From contig NZ_JAIUZY010000001.1 in NCBI RefSeq assembly GCF_020171625.1, positions 558,001-622,000 of the forward strand: a stretch of 64,000 nt of DNA, read 5' to 3'. Positions 8,137 through 16,336 of this stretch are shown in pieces. The DNA is from Salipiger bermudensis (GTDB taxonomy: Bacteria > Pseudomonadota > Alphaproteobacteria > Rhodobacterales > Rhodobacteraceae). Position 1 is the stretch's first letter; every line of letters begins with the position of its first letter. Under the pieces are notes generated by a model. That model was not told the origin of the DNA, searched no databases, and worked only from the letters and a program-made list of their open reading frames with translations. Position numbers and translations under genes: made by a program.

Positions 8137-8967
8137 ATGACGAACGCTCAATCGGTTTCTGATCATTGGGGCAAGGGCGACGTTTATGCGCGCATCCTGG
8201 AAGCCATGAAACGCGCTGGGATCGACCCCGCTTCCGCGACCATCGAAGACCTCGCCCCTGTCGATCATTTCCACGCACGCGGCTTTGCTGCAACCGTGGA
8301 CCTTGCAGATGTCTTGCCGATCCAGGAGGGCGACCGACTTGTCGACATTGGATGTGGCATCGGCGGTCCCGCCAGATACCTCGCCAAACGCTTTGGCTGC
8401 CATGTGGATGGTCTCGACATCACCGGGCCCTTCGTTGAGGCCGCCGAGCGGTTGAGCACGCTTGTCGGACTGGAGGACATGGTGACGTTCCGACACGGCG
8501 ACGGCCAGAAACTCCCTTACAAGAATGAAGCATTCGACGGCGGTTACGCGCAGCACGTTACCATGAACGTGCCCGACCGCGACGGCTTCTTCGCTGAAGC
8601 CGTCCGTGTGCTGAAGCCCGGCGCGTTCTTTGCGCTGACTGAGCATGGGCTCGGCGAGGTTGGAGAACCACATCACCCTGTCCCCTGGTCACAAGACGGA
8701 ACCGGCGCTCATCTGATGCGCCCATCAGACACCGTCGCGGCGCTTGAGCGGGCCGGGTTTTCCGACATACAAGTGACGGATACCGGTGCAAAATACCTGC
8801 AGGGCTACAGGGCTGCCATCGAGCGCTCCGAAAAAGGCGAGGCCCCGGTGTTCGGAGTGCATATTCTCTTGGGCGAGCTCGCGCCGCAGATCGTCAGAAA
8901 TGCCGCTCGGAATATCGAAGAGAACAGAACCCATCCGGTTCAGATTGTCTGCTTCAAGTCGAAATAG
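8137..8967 (+). CDS. Class I SAM-dependent methyltransferase (UbiE / sarcosine-DMG methyltransferase-like)
   Basis: A 276-residue cytoplasmic methyltransferase. SAM motif I is VDIGCGIGG (residues 69-77), followed by an acidic loop (VDGLDI) and the post-motif HGDGQKLPYKNEAFDG. Overall it resembles the family that includes sarcosine/dimethylglycine N-methyltransferases and UbiE-like enzymes. Substrate cannot be read from sequence. ATG 8137 is preceded by CGGAGG (8124-8129). The frame is open upstream to about 7879, but that part is not protein-like. It lies between the ABC-F and CatB-type genes and is probably transcribed separately, given spacers of 264 and 378 bp. Confidence 0.85.
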   Translation: MTNAQSVSDHWGKGDVYARILEAMKRAGIDPASATIEDLAPVDHFHARGFAATVDLADVLPIQEGDRLVDIGCGIGGPARYLAKRFGCHVDGLDITGPFVEAAERLSTLVGLEDMVTFRHGDGQKLPYKNEAFDGGYAQHVTMNVPDRDGFFAEAVRVLKPGAFFALTEHGLGEVGEPHHPVPWSQDGTGAHLMRPSDTVAALERAGFSDIQVTDTGAKYLQGYRAAIERSEKGEAPVFGVHILLGELAPQIVRNAARNIEENRTHPVQIVCFKSK

Positions 8968-9345
8968 AACAGTCTTCCCGTAAAATGCGTATGTCCGCTT
9001 CGGACGCCAAGCAGCCGCTCGCCTGCTGATCGATGCTGCCCGGCGATGCGAACCTCCGGTATCGTGAAGCCGAGCCGCCGCAATGCTGGTCTCGGCGAAC
9101 GGCAGCTCTGGACCGGAAGCCCCATCTCAGCAGTGCGGACGAAACCGCCGATGACCCGACTTGCGCCTGCGGACTGTGGGGCTATGATCAGCTCGCGTTT
9201 AAAAGGCTGAAAACCCGATGAAGTCTGCGGACCGAACCATCTGAATAAGTCCCTGTACGAAAGTGCAGGGGTATAGCGCGCCGCCACCGGCGGTCGCGAT
9301 TGGCTTGCGTGTGCGAACACGAGCCATTCACTCAGAGGTTTGAAA
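8968..9345. other. Spacer, no supported gene
   Basis: About 380 bp. A 62-codon frame at 9033-9221 (+) has no ribosome site or motif. The words ATGTCCGCTTCG (from 8991) and, in the preceding spacer, CATGTCCGCTTCG (8044-8056) suggest shared degenerate intergenic sequence. Nothing else is clear. Confidence 0.35.
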
Positions 9346-9981
9346 ATGCAAAACTACTTCGAGAGCCCTTTCCGGGGCATCACCTTGGACAAACAGGTCA
9401 CCAACCCCAACATTCTGGTCGGACGGTTCAGCTACTACTCAGGCTACTATCATTGCCATAGCTTCGACGACTGTGCCCGCTATCTGGTGCCAGACGACGG
9501 CGTTGACCGCCTGATCATCGGGAGCTTCTGCTCGATAGGGTCCGGCGCTGCCTTCATCATGGCGGGAAATCAGGGCCATAGATACGACTGGGTTAGCACG
9601 TTTCCATTCTACTGGATGTCCGACGTGCCCGAATTCAAAGGGGCTGAGAACGGTTACCGTCCAGCCGGTGACACGATCATCGGCAATGACGTGTGGATTG
9701 GCTCCGAAGCGATCGTGATGCCGGGCGTCAAAATCGGCGATGGCGCCGTCATCGGAACGCGCGCCGTGGTGACGAAGAATGTAGAGCCCTACTCCATCGT
9801 TGGCGGGCATCCGGCCAAGGAGATCCGGAAGCGGTTTGATGACGGTTTGGTCGATCTTCTGCTCGACCTTCAGTGGTGGGAGTGGTCAGAAGACCAGCTG
9901 AGAGCCGCTATGCCGCTTCTAACCAGCGGCGACATTGAAGCGCTACACGCGCATTGGCGCGCCCATATCCGCGAAAGTTAA
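9346..9981 (+). CDS. catB: CatB-type (xenobiotic) chloramphenicol O-acetyltransferase
   Basis: A 211-residue left-handed beta-helix acetyltransferase of the XAT/CatB group, with hexapeptide repeats such as [20 protein letters not shown]. It is very like known type B chloramphenicol acetyltransferases: NYFESPF start, [37 protein letters not shown] and the catalytic region MAGNQGHR, with His78 as likely base. It would transfer acetyl from acetyl-CoA to chloramphenicol or a related alcohol. ATG 9346 fits the family N-terminus and lies 7 nt after AGAGG; a TTG at 9340 is less likely. Chromosomal CatB homologues do not always confer resistance. Confidence 0.9.
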   Translation: MQNYFESPFRGITLDKQVTNPNILVGRFSYYSGYYHCHSFDDCARYLVPDDGVDRLIIGSFCSIGSGAAFIMAGNQGHRYDWVSTFPFYWMSDVPEFKGAENGYRPAGDTIIGNDVWIGSEAIVMPGVKIGDGAVIGTRAVVTKNVEPYSIVGGHPAKEIRKRFDDGLVDLLLDLQWWEWSEDQLRAAMPLLTSGDIEALHAHWRAHIRES

Positions 9982-10480
9982 ACCAACGCGCGCGCCATCA
10001 GTCTTATGGCGCGCGCACCGTTTCGCAGCGGGCTCGGAACCCGACATACAGGACAGCGGCATACCGCCTGTCCACTCCGTCGGAGTCGTATGACGCAATC
10101 GGTCGAAAGCCGTCATTCACCAGGGAGACCGCCGCTGCGGCGCCGCTTCCCCACACCGGCCATTCGCGCTTGGTCCCGCAGTAGCTGAATGCGGGCAACG
10201 ACGGCCTTGCAGGACCTTCTTCCCGTCCGCCGCGAGTGCTCGAGTTGCGCTCCGGCTGCAAAGCCCCGCAGGACAGAGGGCGGAAAGCCGACCTCCGCTG
10301 CGTCTTGGACAAATGGCATGATGCGCAGGACGTAGAAACGGCTCCCGGCACACAGCGCCCCTTCCCTCTCGCGCTTCCGGCTTGGTCGCCGACGCTGGAC
10401 CGACGCGCAACCAACGGACGCTCTGAGCACTCCCGACCCGCAGCCCCGGCTCAGCAACTGGCTACGATCACACCTCGGCC
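9982..10480. other. Spacer, no supported gene
   Basis: About 500 bp between catB and the cold-shock promoter. Antisense frames here have arginine-rich, unstructured translations, no ribosome site and no motif. Fragments such as GGTCGAAAGCCGTCATTC (10100-10117) look like degenerate intergenic sequence. No gene is called. Confidence 0.4.
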
Positions 10481-10508
10481 CTTGAAATCTTTCAGGCGAA
10501 CACCATCT
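10481..10508 (+). promoter_or_regulatory. Sigma-32 (RpoH)-like promoter upstream of the cold-shock gene
   Basis: CTTGAAA (10481-10487), 13 bp, then CACCATCT (10501-10508) match the RpoH consensus CTTGAAA-N11-16-CCCCATNT with one -10 mismatch. Transcription from here would give a leader of about 120 nt before the ATG at 10638, in keeping with long csp leaders. Found by eye. Confidence 0.5.
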
Positions 10509-10637
10509 AGAAAAGTGCTGACGTTTCTTCTCTTCGTTATTCCGCCGCCAGTGGCTTGGTTTCGGTTGATCGGCTTGGATCGACGATGCCGGGCTGCCGC
10601 GATTTTGCGGGCAGCGTATACAAGGGAGACCACGGAC

Positions 10638-10844
10638 ATGGCCAATGGCACCGTGAAATGGTTCAACAGCACCAAAGGCTTCGGCTTCATCGAGCCTGAA
10701 AACGGCAGCAAGGATATCTTCCTGCACATCTCTGCCGTCGAACGCGCCGGGATCAGCCGGATCGAAGACGGTCAGGCTGTCACCTTCGACATTGAGAGCG
10801 GTCGTGACGGTCGCGAGTCTGCCAGCAATCTGGCCCTCGCGTGA
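10638..10844 (+). CDS. Cold-shock domain protein (CspA family)
   Basis: A 68-residue single cold-shock domain. RNP1 is KGFGFIE and RNP2 is DIFLHIS. These bind single-stranded RNA/DNA and melt mRNA structure. The start MANGTVKWFN is canonical, and ATG 10638 follows AAGGGAG (10622-10628). A sigma-32-like promoter lies about 130 bp upstream, so the gene may respond to heat or oxidative stress rather than cold. Its stop overlaps the GTG of the next gene (GTGA), indicating coupled translation. Confidence 0.93.
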   Translation: MANGTVKWFNSTKGFGFIEPENGSKDIFLHISAVERAGISRIEDGQAVTFDIESGRDGRESASNLALA

Positions 10845-11080
10845 AAAAGACGCTGGAAGACTTATCCGTAGGTGTTCCGGCTCAAAAGGGAAACGGCGGA
10901 CGGCTTCTTGCCCCCACCGTTTCCGCTTCGGCTGCAAAAGCCGCTGAGCCAATGACTGCGCTTGACAAGACGACCGCAAGCGCAAAGCGCCTGCTGGATG
11001 ACGAGGCTCTGGCCCGGTCGGAAAAGACGGCACGGCTGAAGGCTGCGCGCGAGGATCGCGACAAGGGCGCCGACGACTGA
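10841..11080 (+). CDS. Small charged hypothetical protein coupled to csp
   Basis: A 79-residue protein starting with GTG at 10841, which overlaps the csp stop by 4 bp (GTGA). The N-terminal half is low complexity. The C-terminal half (ALDKTTASAKRLLDDEAL to REDRDKGADD) is a predicted charged helix. No known domain is recognised. The overlap and lack of an independent promoter tie its expression to the cold-shock gene. Function unknown. Confidence 0.65.
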   Translation: MKKTLEDLSVGVPAQKGNGGRLLAPTVSASAAKAAEPMTALDKTTASAKRLLDDEALARSEKTARLKAAREDRDKGADD

Positions 11081-11182
11081 TCCCCGTCCCCACATCGCCG
11101 CTCTCCACGTTCCTGCCCGCGCGAGATTCTCCGAGAGGACCCGCGGGTCTCATTGTAATAAAATCAACACGAGGAGACGGTC

Positions 11183-11347
11183 ATGGGCTATTCCCAACCG
11201 AAAAAGCAGCTCGATCTCAAGGACTTCCTGAGTACACCTGCGAAGAAACGTCCCTACAGTCGAAAGTTCGGCGCAATGAAGCCGCAAGCGACGACGCCGA
11301 AACCGACGGCAACGCCGGCAATCGACCCGAAAGACGCGGAAAGCTGA
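11183..11347 (+). CDS. 54-residue basic small protein
   Basis: A short frame with a strong ribosome site: GAGGAG at 11171-11176, 6 nt before the ATG. The product starts MGYSQPKKQLDLKDFLSTP and is rich in Lys, Pro, Thr and Ala. There is no membrane helix and no known domain. It sits among stress-type genes. The ribosome site and clean start-stop support a real gene; function is unknown. Confidence 0.5.
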   Translation: MGYSQPKKQLDLKDFLSTPAKKRPYSRKFGAMKPQATTPKPTATPAIDPKDAES

Positions 11348-11551
11348 GCGTCACGTCATCAATCCCTCCGGATCCCGGAGCAGAATAACGGGGTTGGTTC
11401 CGGGCAATCGGAGCCGACAGTCTCGCCGATGCGAGACCAGGCGCGGCCATCGTCGCACCAAACAGGCGATCTCCTCCATTCTAGACGAGCGTTGCGAACT
11501 GCCTTTCCAGGCAGGCTGCGCCGGGATCGCGTTACCAGACAAGGACATAAA

Positions 11552-11803
11552 ATGATTGAAATGCATTGGGGTGACCCAATCACCCTTTACCCGACGAAAG
11601 ATGGCGTCGCCGAACGCTTCAGTACGATCGAAAAGGCGCGTCACTGGCTGCGCCGCCACTGGCCCACCTCTGACGAGGCGCGTCAGGCCGCCCTCGAAAA
11701 GATCGAATCCGCAATGGACTGCATGAGCCCGGTGAAAGACGCGCGCAGCGCCTTTGTCGCAGCTGCCTTGTCCGCCGGGTTCGTTCCCGACCGCGCGTCG
11801 TGA
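11552..11803 (+). CDS. DUF982 domain protein
   Basis: An 83-residue protein of the DUF982 family, common and often multi-copy in Rhizobiales and Rhodobacterales. Family pattern seen: a short strand segment (DPITLYPTKDG), then ERFSTIEKARHWLRRHWP and a helical C-terminus (ARSAFVAAALSAGFVP). ATG 11552 begins the domain, with AAGGA at 11541-11545. Function of the family is not known. It is next to a GAF histidine kinase, 93 bp downstream. Confidence 0.8.
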   Translation: MIEMHWGDPITLYPTKDGVAERFSTIEKARHWLRRHWPTSDEARQAALEKIESAMDCMSPVKDARSAFVAAALSAGFVPDRAS

Positions 11804-11896
11804 GGCGCGACGAACATTCGGGGACGCGCATTGGTCGATAGGAATCCTGCATCGGGTCAAGTAACTTGAGCTGAAATCAATCTATTGGCCAGACGC

Positions 11897-13111
11897 ATGT
11901 ATCCCACTATTGACCCCCTCCAGGAAAGTATCCGGCAGGTCGAGCTTGTCTCGGACATTTCCATGATTCTCGATGCCTGCGGCAGGGCAACCGGCATGGG
12001 CTTTGTTGCCGTCGCCCGCGTGACCGAAGACCGCTGGGTGACCTGCGCGTCCCGCGACACGATTAACTTTGGCCTGACGCCCGGCGACGAACTTGATGTC
12101 GCATCGACCATCTGTCGCGAAGTCCGGGCCTGCCGCAGCATCATCACGATTCCGGATGTGGATGAGAGCGACGTCTATCGCAATCACCCGACGCCCCTGC
12201 AATACGGGTTCAAGAGCTACATCTCCGTTCCGATCGTCAGGAGCGATGACAGTATCTGGGGCACGCTCTGTGCCCTCGATCCCGACCCGCGCGACATCGG
12301 CCCGCAGGAGGAACAGCTCTTCACGATCTTTGCCAGATCAATCGCCCGCGAGCTCGACCGCCAAGACGAGCTCGCCATGGGTCGGCAGGAGATCGCAGAG
12401 GGTCGCGCCAACCTTCAGACCGAACGCGATACCGCCCGCTTGCGGGAAGAGTTCATCGCCATCGTCGGGCACGACCTGCGCAATCCGATCGCCGCCGTGG
12501 CAGCCGGCTTGCGGATGATCGAGAAACGCAACCTGTCGCCGGAGCGCCAGGCGATGTTGGTGCTCGAGATGCAGCGTGCGCTGACCCGGGCCAGCCAGAT
12601 CATCACCAACCTGATGGATTTCGCTCGTGGCCGTCTTGGCGCAGGGATCGAAGTGAATGCGCCCGCGCCGGTTGATCTTGAGCCGGTGTTCCGCGACGTA
12701 ATTGGCGAGATCGAGCAGGTTGCCGGCCAGCCGGTCCTGCCGTCGATCGACCTGCCGCGCGCTCTGGTCGCCGATCCTCAGCGGCTTGGCCAGCTCTTGT
12801 CGAACCTTCTGGGCAATGCCGTGGCCCACGGCGCCCCCAATCAACCCATCTCGGTCGACATCGCCGAGCGCGACGGTGAGCTGGTTGTCAGTGTCATGAA
12901 CCAGGGCACGCCGATCCCGCCGGAAATACAGGCGTCATTGTTTCAGCCGTTCTCACGCAATGAGAGTAAGCAGAAAAGCCTTCAAGGTCTTGGGCTTGGT
13001 CTTTACATCGCGTCACAGATCGCCATAGCGCACGGCGGACGGATCGATGTTTCGTCTTCAGCGGAGGCGGGCACGACCTTCACCCTGCATATGCCAGCGA
13101 AGTGGGCCTGA
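11897..13111 (+). CDS. Soluble GAF-domain sensor histidine kinase
   Basis: A 404-residue cytoplasmic kinase without membrane helices. A GAF domain covers about residues 20-155. A HisKA segment FIAIVGHDLRNPIAAV carries His192, and an HATPase_c domain follows (N-box QLLSNLLGNAVAHG; G2 LGLGLYIASQIAIAHGG). Kinases of this GAF-HisKA type often sense small ligands or redox/light cofactors; no chromophore cysteine was identified. No response regulator adjoins it. ATG 11897 is preferred over an in-frame TTG at 11885, although no strong Shine-Dalgarno is seen. Confidence 0.9.
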   Translation: MYPTIDPLQESIRQVELVSDISMILDACGRATGMGFVAVARVTEDRWVTCASRDTINFGLTPGDELDVASTICREVRACRSIITIPDVDESDVYRNHPTPLQYGFKSYISVPIVRSDDSIWGTLCALDPDPRDIGPQEEQLFTIFARSIARELDRQDELAMGRQEIAEGRANLQTERDTARLREEFIAIVGHDLRNPIAAVAAGLRMIEKRNLSPERQAMLVLEMQRALTRASQIITNLMDFARGRLGAGIEVNAPAPVDLEPVFRDVIGEIEQVAGQPVLPSIDLPRALVADPQRLGQLLSNLLGNAVAHGAPNQPISVDIAERDGELVVSVMNQGTPIPPEIQASLFQPFSRNESKQKSLQGLGLGLYIASQIAIAHGGRIDVSSSAEAGTTFTLHMPAKWA

Positions 13112-13163
13112 GGTCATGGCATCCTAGCCAGCGCCGCAACGATGTTCTTCGCGGCGAGGGGTT

Positions 13164-13682
13164 TTGCAGGAAACGGATTTTGGCCCGGTGTGGCTTGAGG
13201 TGCGAGACGCGGCCTCTCCCCGGTTCTCCGACGCCGACATGCCGTGGATCGAGGACAATCCAAACGGGGCCGAAATCAACGGGGCCCAAGACAGCGCGCA
13301 GCTCGACGGGGTCATCGCGCATCACCGCAAACTGATCAGGCTGCGCCGCGAGCGCGATATCGTGGCCTTCGGCGAGACGGTCCCGTTCCTTGAGGATAGC
13401 CCCATAATCATGGCCTACGAACACCGGCTTGGCGACGAGTGGGTCGTGGTGGTGGGCAACTTCACCGGCGAGACGCAGGAGCTCGACCTGCCGGAGGGCG
13501 TCGAGCGCGCGGGGGGTGCCTTGTCATCTTTCAGGATGCCCGGGACTGCCTGCCGTCTGCTCTGCGTCTGGCCTCCTACGAGAGCCTCGCGCCGCTGGTC
13601 AGCTGACTTGAGGGAGCGCTTGGCCTCGTGGGGACGGTTGGCCGAGGTTTGGCTGAGCCGGCCCCGGCCGTCCTTCCCTTAG
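13164..13682 (+). pseudogene. C-terminal remnant of a GH13 alpha-glucosidase / trehalose-6-phosphate hydrolase
   Basis: The translation contains MPWIEDNPNGAEIN, a His-Arg-Lys-Leu-Ile-Arg-Leu-Arg segment, DIVAFGETVPFLED and GDEWVVVVGNFTGETQELDL. These match the end of the catalytic barrel and the C-terminal beta domain of GH13 oligo-1,6-glucosidases and trehalose-6-phosphate hydrolases. The first ~400 residues, including all catalytic acids, are absent, and the 3' part (after about 13530) drifts out of homology. It starts only at a TTG with no ribosome site. This is a relic of a larger carbohydrate gene. Confidence 0.75.
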
Positions 13683-13686
13683 CGTC

Positions 13687-14139
13687 TCAAAGTTCGGCCA
13701 CCGCGAGCCGGTTCTGGACGCTGAGGACGCCGGGGACGGACTGGGCGATGCTTGTGGCCAGCGTCCGCTGAAACTCCAGCGCCACCGTACCGGACATCTC
13801 CACCACGGCGCCCGAGACGCGGGTGTCGATGATCTGGTCCGCTAGCCTGTCATCCGCCGCAAGCGCTTTGACCACGGACCGGGTGAGCACGGCATCGCTG
13901 AGCGGCTCTCCCGCGGGGGGCCCGACAGCGGCCTCCGGTTCCATCGGCTGTCGCACGCCATGATAGCCACCGGGGCGGTCCGGCTCGGCATGTTCGGAAA
14001 AGACGGTGCGGTCGGACGTTTCTTCCGGCGTCTTGTCCTCCGGTTCCGACGCCTTCGCCTCTGGGTCCGGTGCCTTGTCCTCTTGTTCCGGAGCGTTGTC
14101 GTCTTCTGGCTCAGAGCTCTTGTCGTTCGGGTGTGACAT
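13687..14139 (-). CDS. BON-domain protein with acidic repeat region
   Basis: A 150-residue protein. Residues 1-60 are Glu/Asp/Pro-rich with repeats of SEPED/APDPE type. The C-terminal ~75 residues form one BON domain (LSDAVLTRSVVKAL ... GAVVEMSGTVALEFQRTLA ... VPGVLSVQNRLAV). BON domains bind phospholipid surfaces and are common in osmotic-stress proteins such as OsmY. No signal peptide is visible. The start ATG at 14139 follows GGAGG. An EcfG-like promoter lies about 64 bp upstream. It is divergent from the proline-rich gene. Confidence 0.82.
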   Translation of the reverse strand: MSHPNDKSSEPEDDNAPEQEDKAPDPEAKASEPEDKTPEETSDRTVFSEHAEPDRPGGYHGVRQPMEPEAAVGPPAGEPLSDAVLTRSVVKALAADDRLADQIIDTRVSGAVVEMSGTVALEFQRTLATSIAQSVPGVLSVQNRLAVAEL

Positions 14140-14202
14140 GGGGCCTCCAGTGAGCGTCGTGTCAGCGCAGTCGGACCGCCATGCGCTCCGCCGCGCAGGG
14201 TC

Positions 14203-14228
14203 AACCATCGGCAGGGTACGGACGTTCC
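14203..14228 (-). promoter_or_regulatory. EcfG-like general-stress promoter of the BON gene
   Basis: On the minus strand, GGAAC (14228-14224), 17 bp and GGTT (14206-14203) match the alphaproteobacterial sigma-EcfG pattern GGAAC-N16/17-CGTT with one -10 mismatch. It lies 64 bp before the BON start codon. Confidence 0.5.
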
Positions 14229-14248
14229 CAGCCGGCGCAGCCGATGCG

Positions 14249-14274
14249 GGAACAGCCGGGTGCCGCTTCGCGTT
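14249..14274 (+). promoter_or_regulatory. EcfG-like general-stress promoter of the proline-rich gene
   Basis: GGAAC (14249-14253), 17 bp, CGTT (14271-14274): a perfect match to the sigma-EcfG pattern, 23 bp before the ATG at 14298. It is back to back with the promoter of the divergent BON gene. Confidence 0.62.
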
Positions 14275-14297
14275 GAGATCCTGAGAAAGGACATCCC

Positions 14298-14531
14298 ATG
14301 CCCGTACCATCGACCCCTCCCGAAGAGCCGACCACCCCGCCCCCCGATCTGCCGCCCTCCGAGGTGCCGCCGACCCCGGACCCTGACACCCCGACCGAAC
14401 CGCCGCGCGAAATGCCCCCCGAGCCGGACCTTCCGCCAAACGCGCCGCCCGAGCCAGAGCCCGAGCTACCCCCCGACGGCCCCGATGAGGCACCGGAGCC
14501 GGATATTCCCCCCGGCCCGCTGCCGGTCTGA
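14298..14531 (+). CDS. Proline-rich small protein (EcfG-type promoter)
   Basis: A 77-residue protein made almost wholly of Pro, Glu, Asp, Ala and Thr, with PPE/PEP/PPD repeats and no hydrophobic segment. It is likely intrinsically disordered and strongly acidic. ATG 14298 follows AGAAAGGA (14282-14289). A perfect EcfG-type promoter 23 bp upstream argues it is a real gene rather than chance. Similar proline-rich peptides occur near stress genes in related bacteria, without known function. Low-complexity composition limits certainty. Confidence 0.58.
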   Translation: MPVPSTPPEEPTTPPPDLPPSEVPPTPDPDTPTEPPREMPPEPDLPPNAPPEPEPELPPDGPDEAPEPDIPPGPLPV

Positions 14532-15006
14532 GAGACGTGGTTAGAGGATATCGCGACACGCCGTGAGGCACGCGCGGGACCCGCCCGCGCGCCGCCTGTA
14601 AGACGCTCTCCCTGCCCCACCTTTGGCTGGTGGACCTATCTCAGCGCGTGGGCAGCAGTGTCCGCGCGCCGAAGTGCACTCGAGTGTCAGCGACAATCAG
14701 CATAAAGCTGTTTTCCTGCCGAGCGATCTTGCCGACGTCCCACCCGGCATCTCTATGCCGGTCGGCAACTCGCTAGGCTCGCCGGCCGCGAGCTGATGCG
14801 CCACCCTCACGGCCCACGCCGCTCTCGGCAGACGCCCAGCTTTCAACCCAAATTCCGCTTAAAGCACTCAAGCGGCGCGCCAGCGTGGCGTATTGATGCA
14901 CACACACGCATTCATCCGCGCAAAAACTTCCCTACCGAAATACATGCCCATGCGCCAAAGCGCGAGGGGCCATCCCATCCTATATCCGTAGAGAACGCCT
15001 AGAGCG
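14532..15006. other. Spacer, nothing seen
   Basis: 475 bp between two convergent genes. No open frame with a ribosome site, RNA gene or clear terminator was found. The base composition is more A/T-rich toward 14890-15000 than in flanking genes. Confidence 0.4.
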
Positions 15007-15861
15007 TCAAATAATCGGCTTCCCGCCGGTCACCGCGATTGTGGCGCCCGAAGTATAGCTCGACGCGGGATCGGCCAGCATGACATAGGCCGAGGCCAGC
15101 TCCGCGGGCTGCGCCGGGCGCCCCATGGGGTAATTCGCGCCGAAATTCGCCACGCTCTCGGCCGGCAGCGTCGCGGGGATCAGCGGCGTCCAGACCGGAC
15201 CGGGCGCCACGCAGTTCACCCGGATCCCGCGCGGCCCGAGCGACTGGGCGAGGCCCGCCGAGAAGTTCTGGATCGCGCCCTTGGTGCTGGCATAGGCCAG
15301 AAGGCCCGGGTTGGGCATGTCGGCATTCACCGAGGCGCTGTTAATGATCGACCCGCCCTGTTTCATCAGCGGCACGGCGACCTTGGACAGGTAGAACATC
15401 GAGAAGATGTTGGTGCGGAAGGTGCGTTCCCACTCTTCGTCCGGGATGTCCTCGAACGTATCGTACTGCATCTGGTGCGCGGCGTTGTTCACGAGGATGT
15501 CCAGCCGCACGAACGCCTCGGCAGTGCGGGCAACGATATCGCGGCAATGCTGCGCGGATTGGATGTCGCCCGGCAGCAGCAGAGCGCGCTGACCGGCGTC
15601 CTCGATCAGCTCGCGGGTGCGCTCCGCTTCGGCGTCTTCGGACAGGAAGGACACCGCTACATCCGCCCCCTCTCGCGCATAGGCCAGCGCCACGGCGCGT
15701 CCGATGCCGCTGTCGGCGCCGGTGACAAGGGCGCTCAGCCCGGCCAAACGGCCCGAGCCGCGGTAGCTGTCTTCGCCGTGATCCGGCACGGGCTGCATGT
15801 CTTCGGTATGACCGGGCAGGTCCTGAGACTGTTCGGGAAACGGCGGGCGGGGATGGTCCAT
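15007..15861 (-). CDS. YghA-type short-chain dehydrogenase (general stress SDR)
   Basis: A 284-residue classical SDR with an N-terminal extension (PRPPFPEQSQDLPGHTEDM) typical of the YghA/GSP39 subgroup. The NAD(P) motif is TGADSGIGRA, the NNAA motif is ILVNNAAHQ, and the catalytic set is Ser in INSASVNA with YASTK. It probably reduces or oxidises a small carbonyl compound; YghA-like enzymes are tied to osmotic and general stress. ATG 15861 follows GGAGAG. An EcfG-like promoter lies 43 bp upstream. Confidence 0.9.
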   Translation of the reverse strand: MDHPRPPFPEQSQDLPGHTEDMQPVPDHGEDSYRGSGRLAGLSALVTGADSGIGRAVALAYAREGADVAVSFLSEDAEAERTRELIEDAGQRALLLPGDIQSAQHCRDIVARTAEAFVRLDILVNNAAHQMQYDTFEDIPDEEWERTFRTNIFSMFYLSKVAVPLMKQGGSIINSASVNADMPNPGLLAYASTKGAIQNFSAGLAQSLGPRGIRVNCVAPGPVWTPLIPATLPAESVANFGANYPMGRPAQPAELASAYVMLADPASSYTSGATIAVTGGKPII

Positions 15862-15903
15862 GGGGATGCTCTCCGGTGTTGATGTCTTGGATGCTGTCAG
15901 CCC

Positions 15904-15928
15904 AACAGGCCACCGGCGCGAACGTTCC
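15904..15928 (-). promoter_or_regulatory. EcfG-like promoter of the YghA-type SDR
   Basis: On the minus strand, GGAAC (15928-15924), 16 bp and TGTT (15907-15904). There is one mismatch to CGTT at the -10. It lies 43 bp upstream of the start codon. Confidence 0.48.
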
Positions 15929-16336
15929 GGACAACGCTTCTTGCCAGCGGCTTCCTGCGCGGAGGCTGTTCTGCGCAAGGCGCCGCCAGATAACGGGGGC
16001 CTCAGTGCCCGCGTGGCAGTGCGCCCGTGATGAGGGTCTGAAAGGCCCCTGTGGTGGCAAGGCCGGTTGGCTTCCGGAGCAACGCTTTGATGGCGCGTGA
16101 AACATAATGCCGTCCGCTCTCCGCCTTATGCCGGGCACGTCCGTCGCTAGCGAGGCGCTCTATCCGGATTCCACCCCGGTCGGTCCACGACCTTGCGAGC
16201 AAGGGAGTTTCCGGCGACCCCTGCCCGTCCGCGCTATGACGGCCCGAAGCCGCAAGCGAGGATCTCTCAAACCGACGAACGGTGTCACACCCGCACCGGC
16301 GGCGCGTGTCCGCCCTGCAAGGCAACGCCCGCACCC
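15929..16336. other. Divergent spacer, no gene seen
   Basis: About 400 bp between the outward-facing EcfG-like promoters of the SDR and exoD genes. Open frames here are arginine-rich and lack ribosome sites. No repeat or RNA was recognised. Confidence 0.4.

Noticed and set aside
9033-9221. 62-codon frame in the methyltransferase-catB spacer
   Set aside because: No ribosome site, no motif and no protein-like composition.
12900-13111. Response regulator partner next to the GAF kinase
   Set aside because: The next sequence is a glucosidase remnant. No receiver-domain gene lies within several kilobases.
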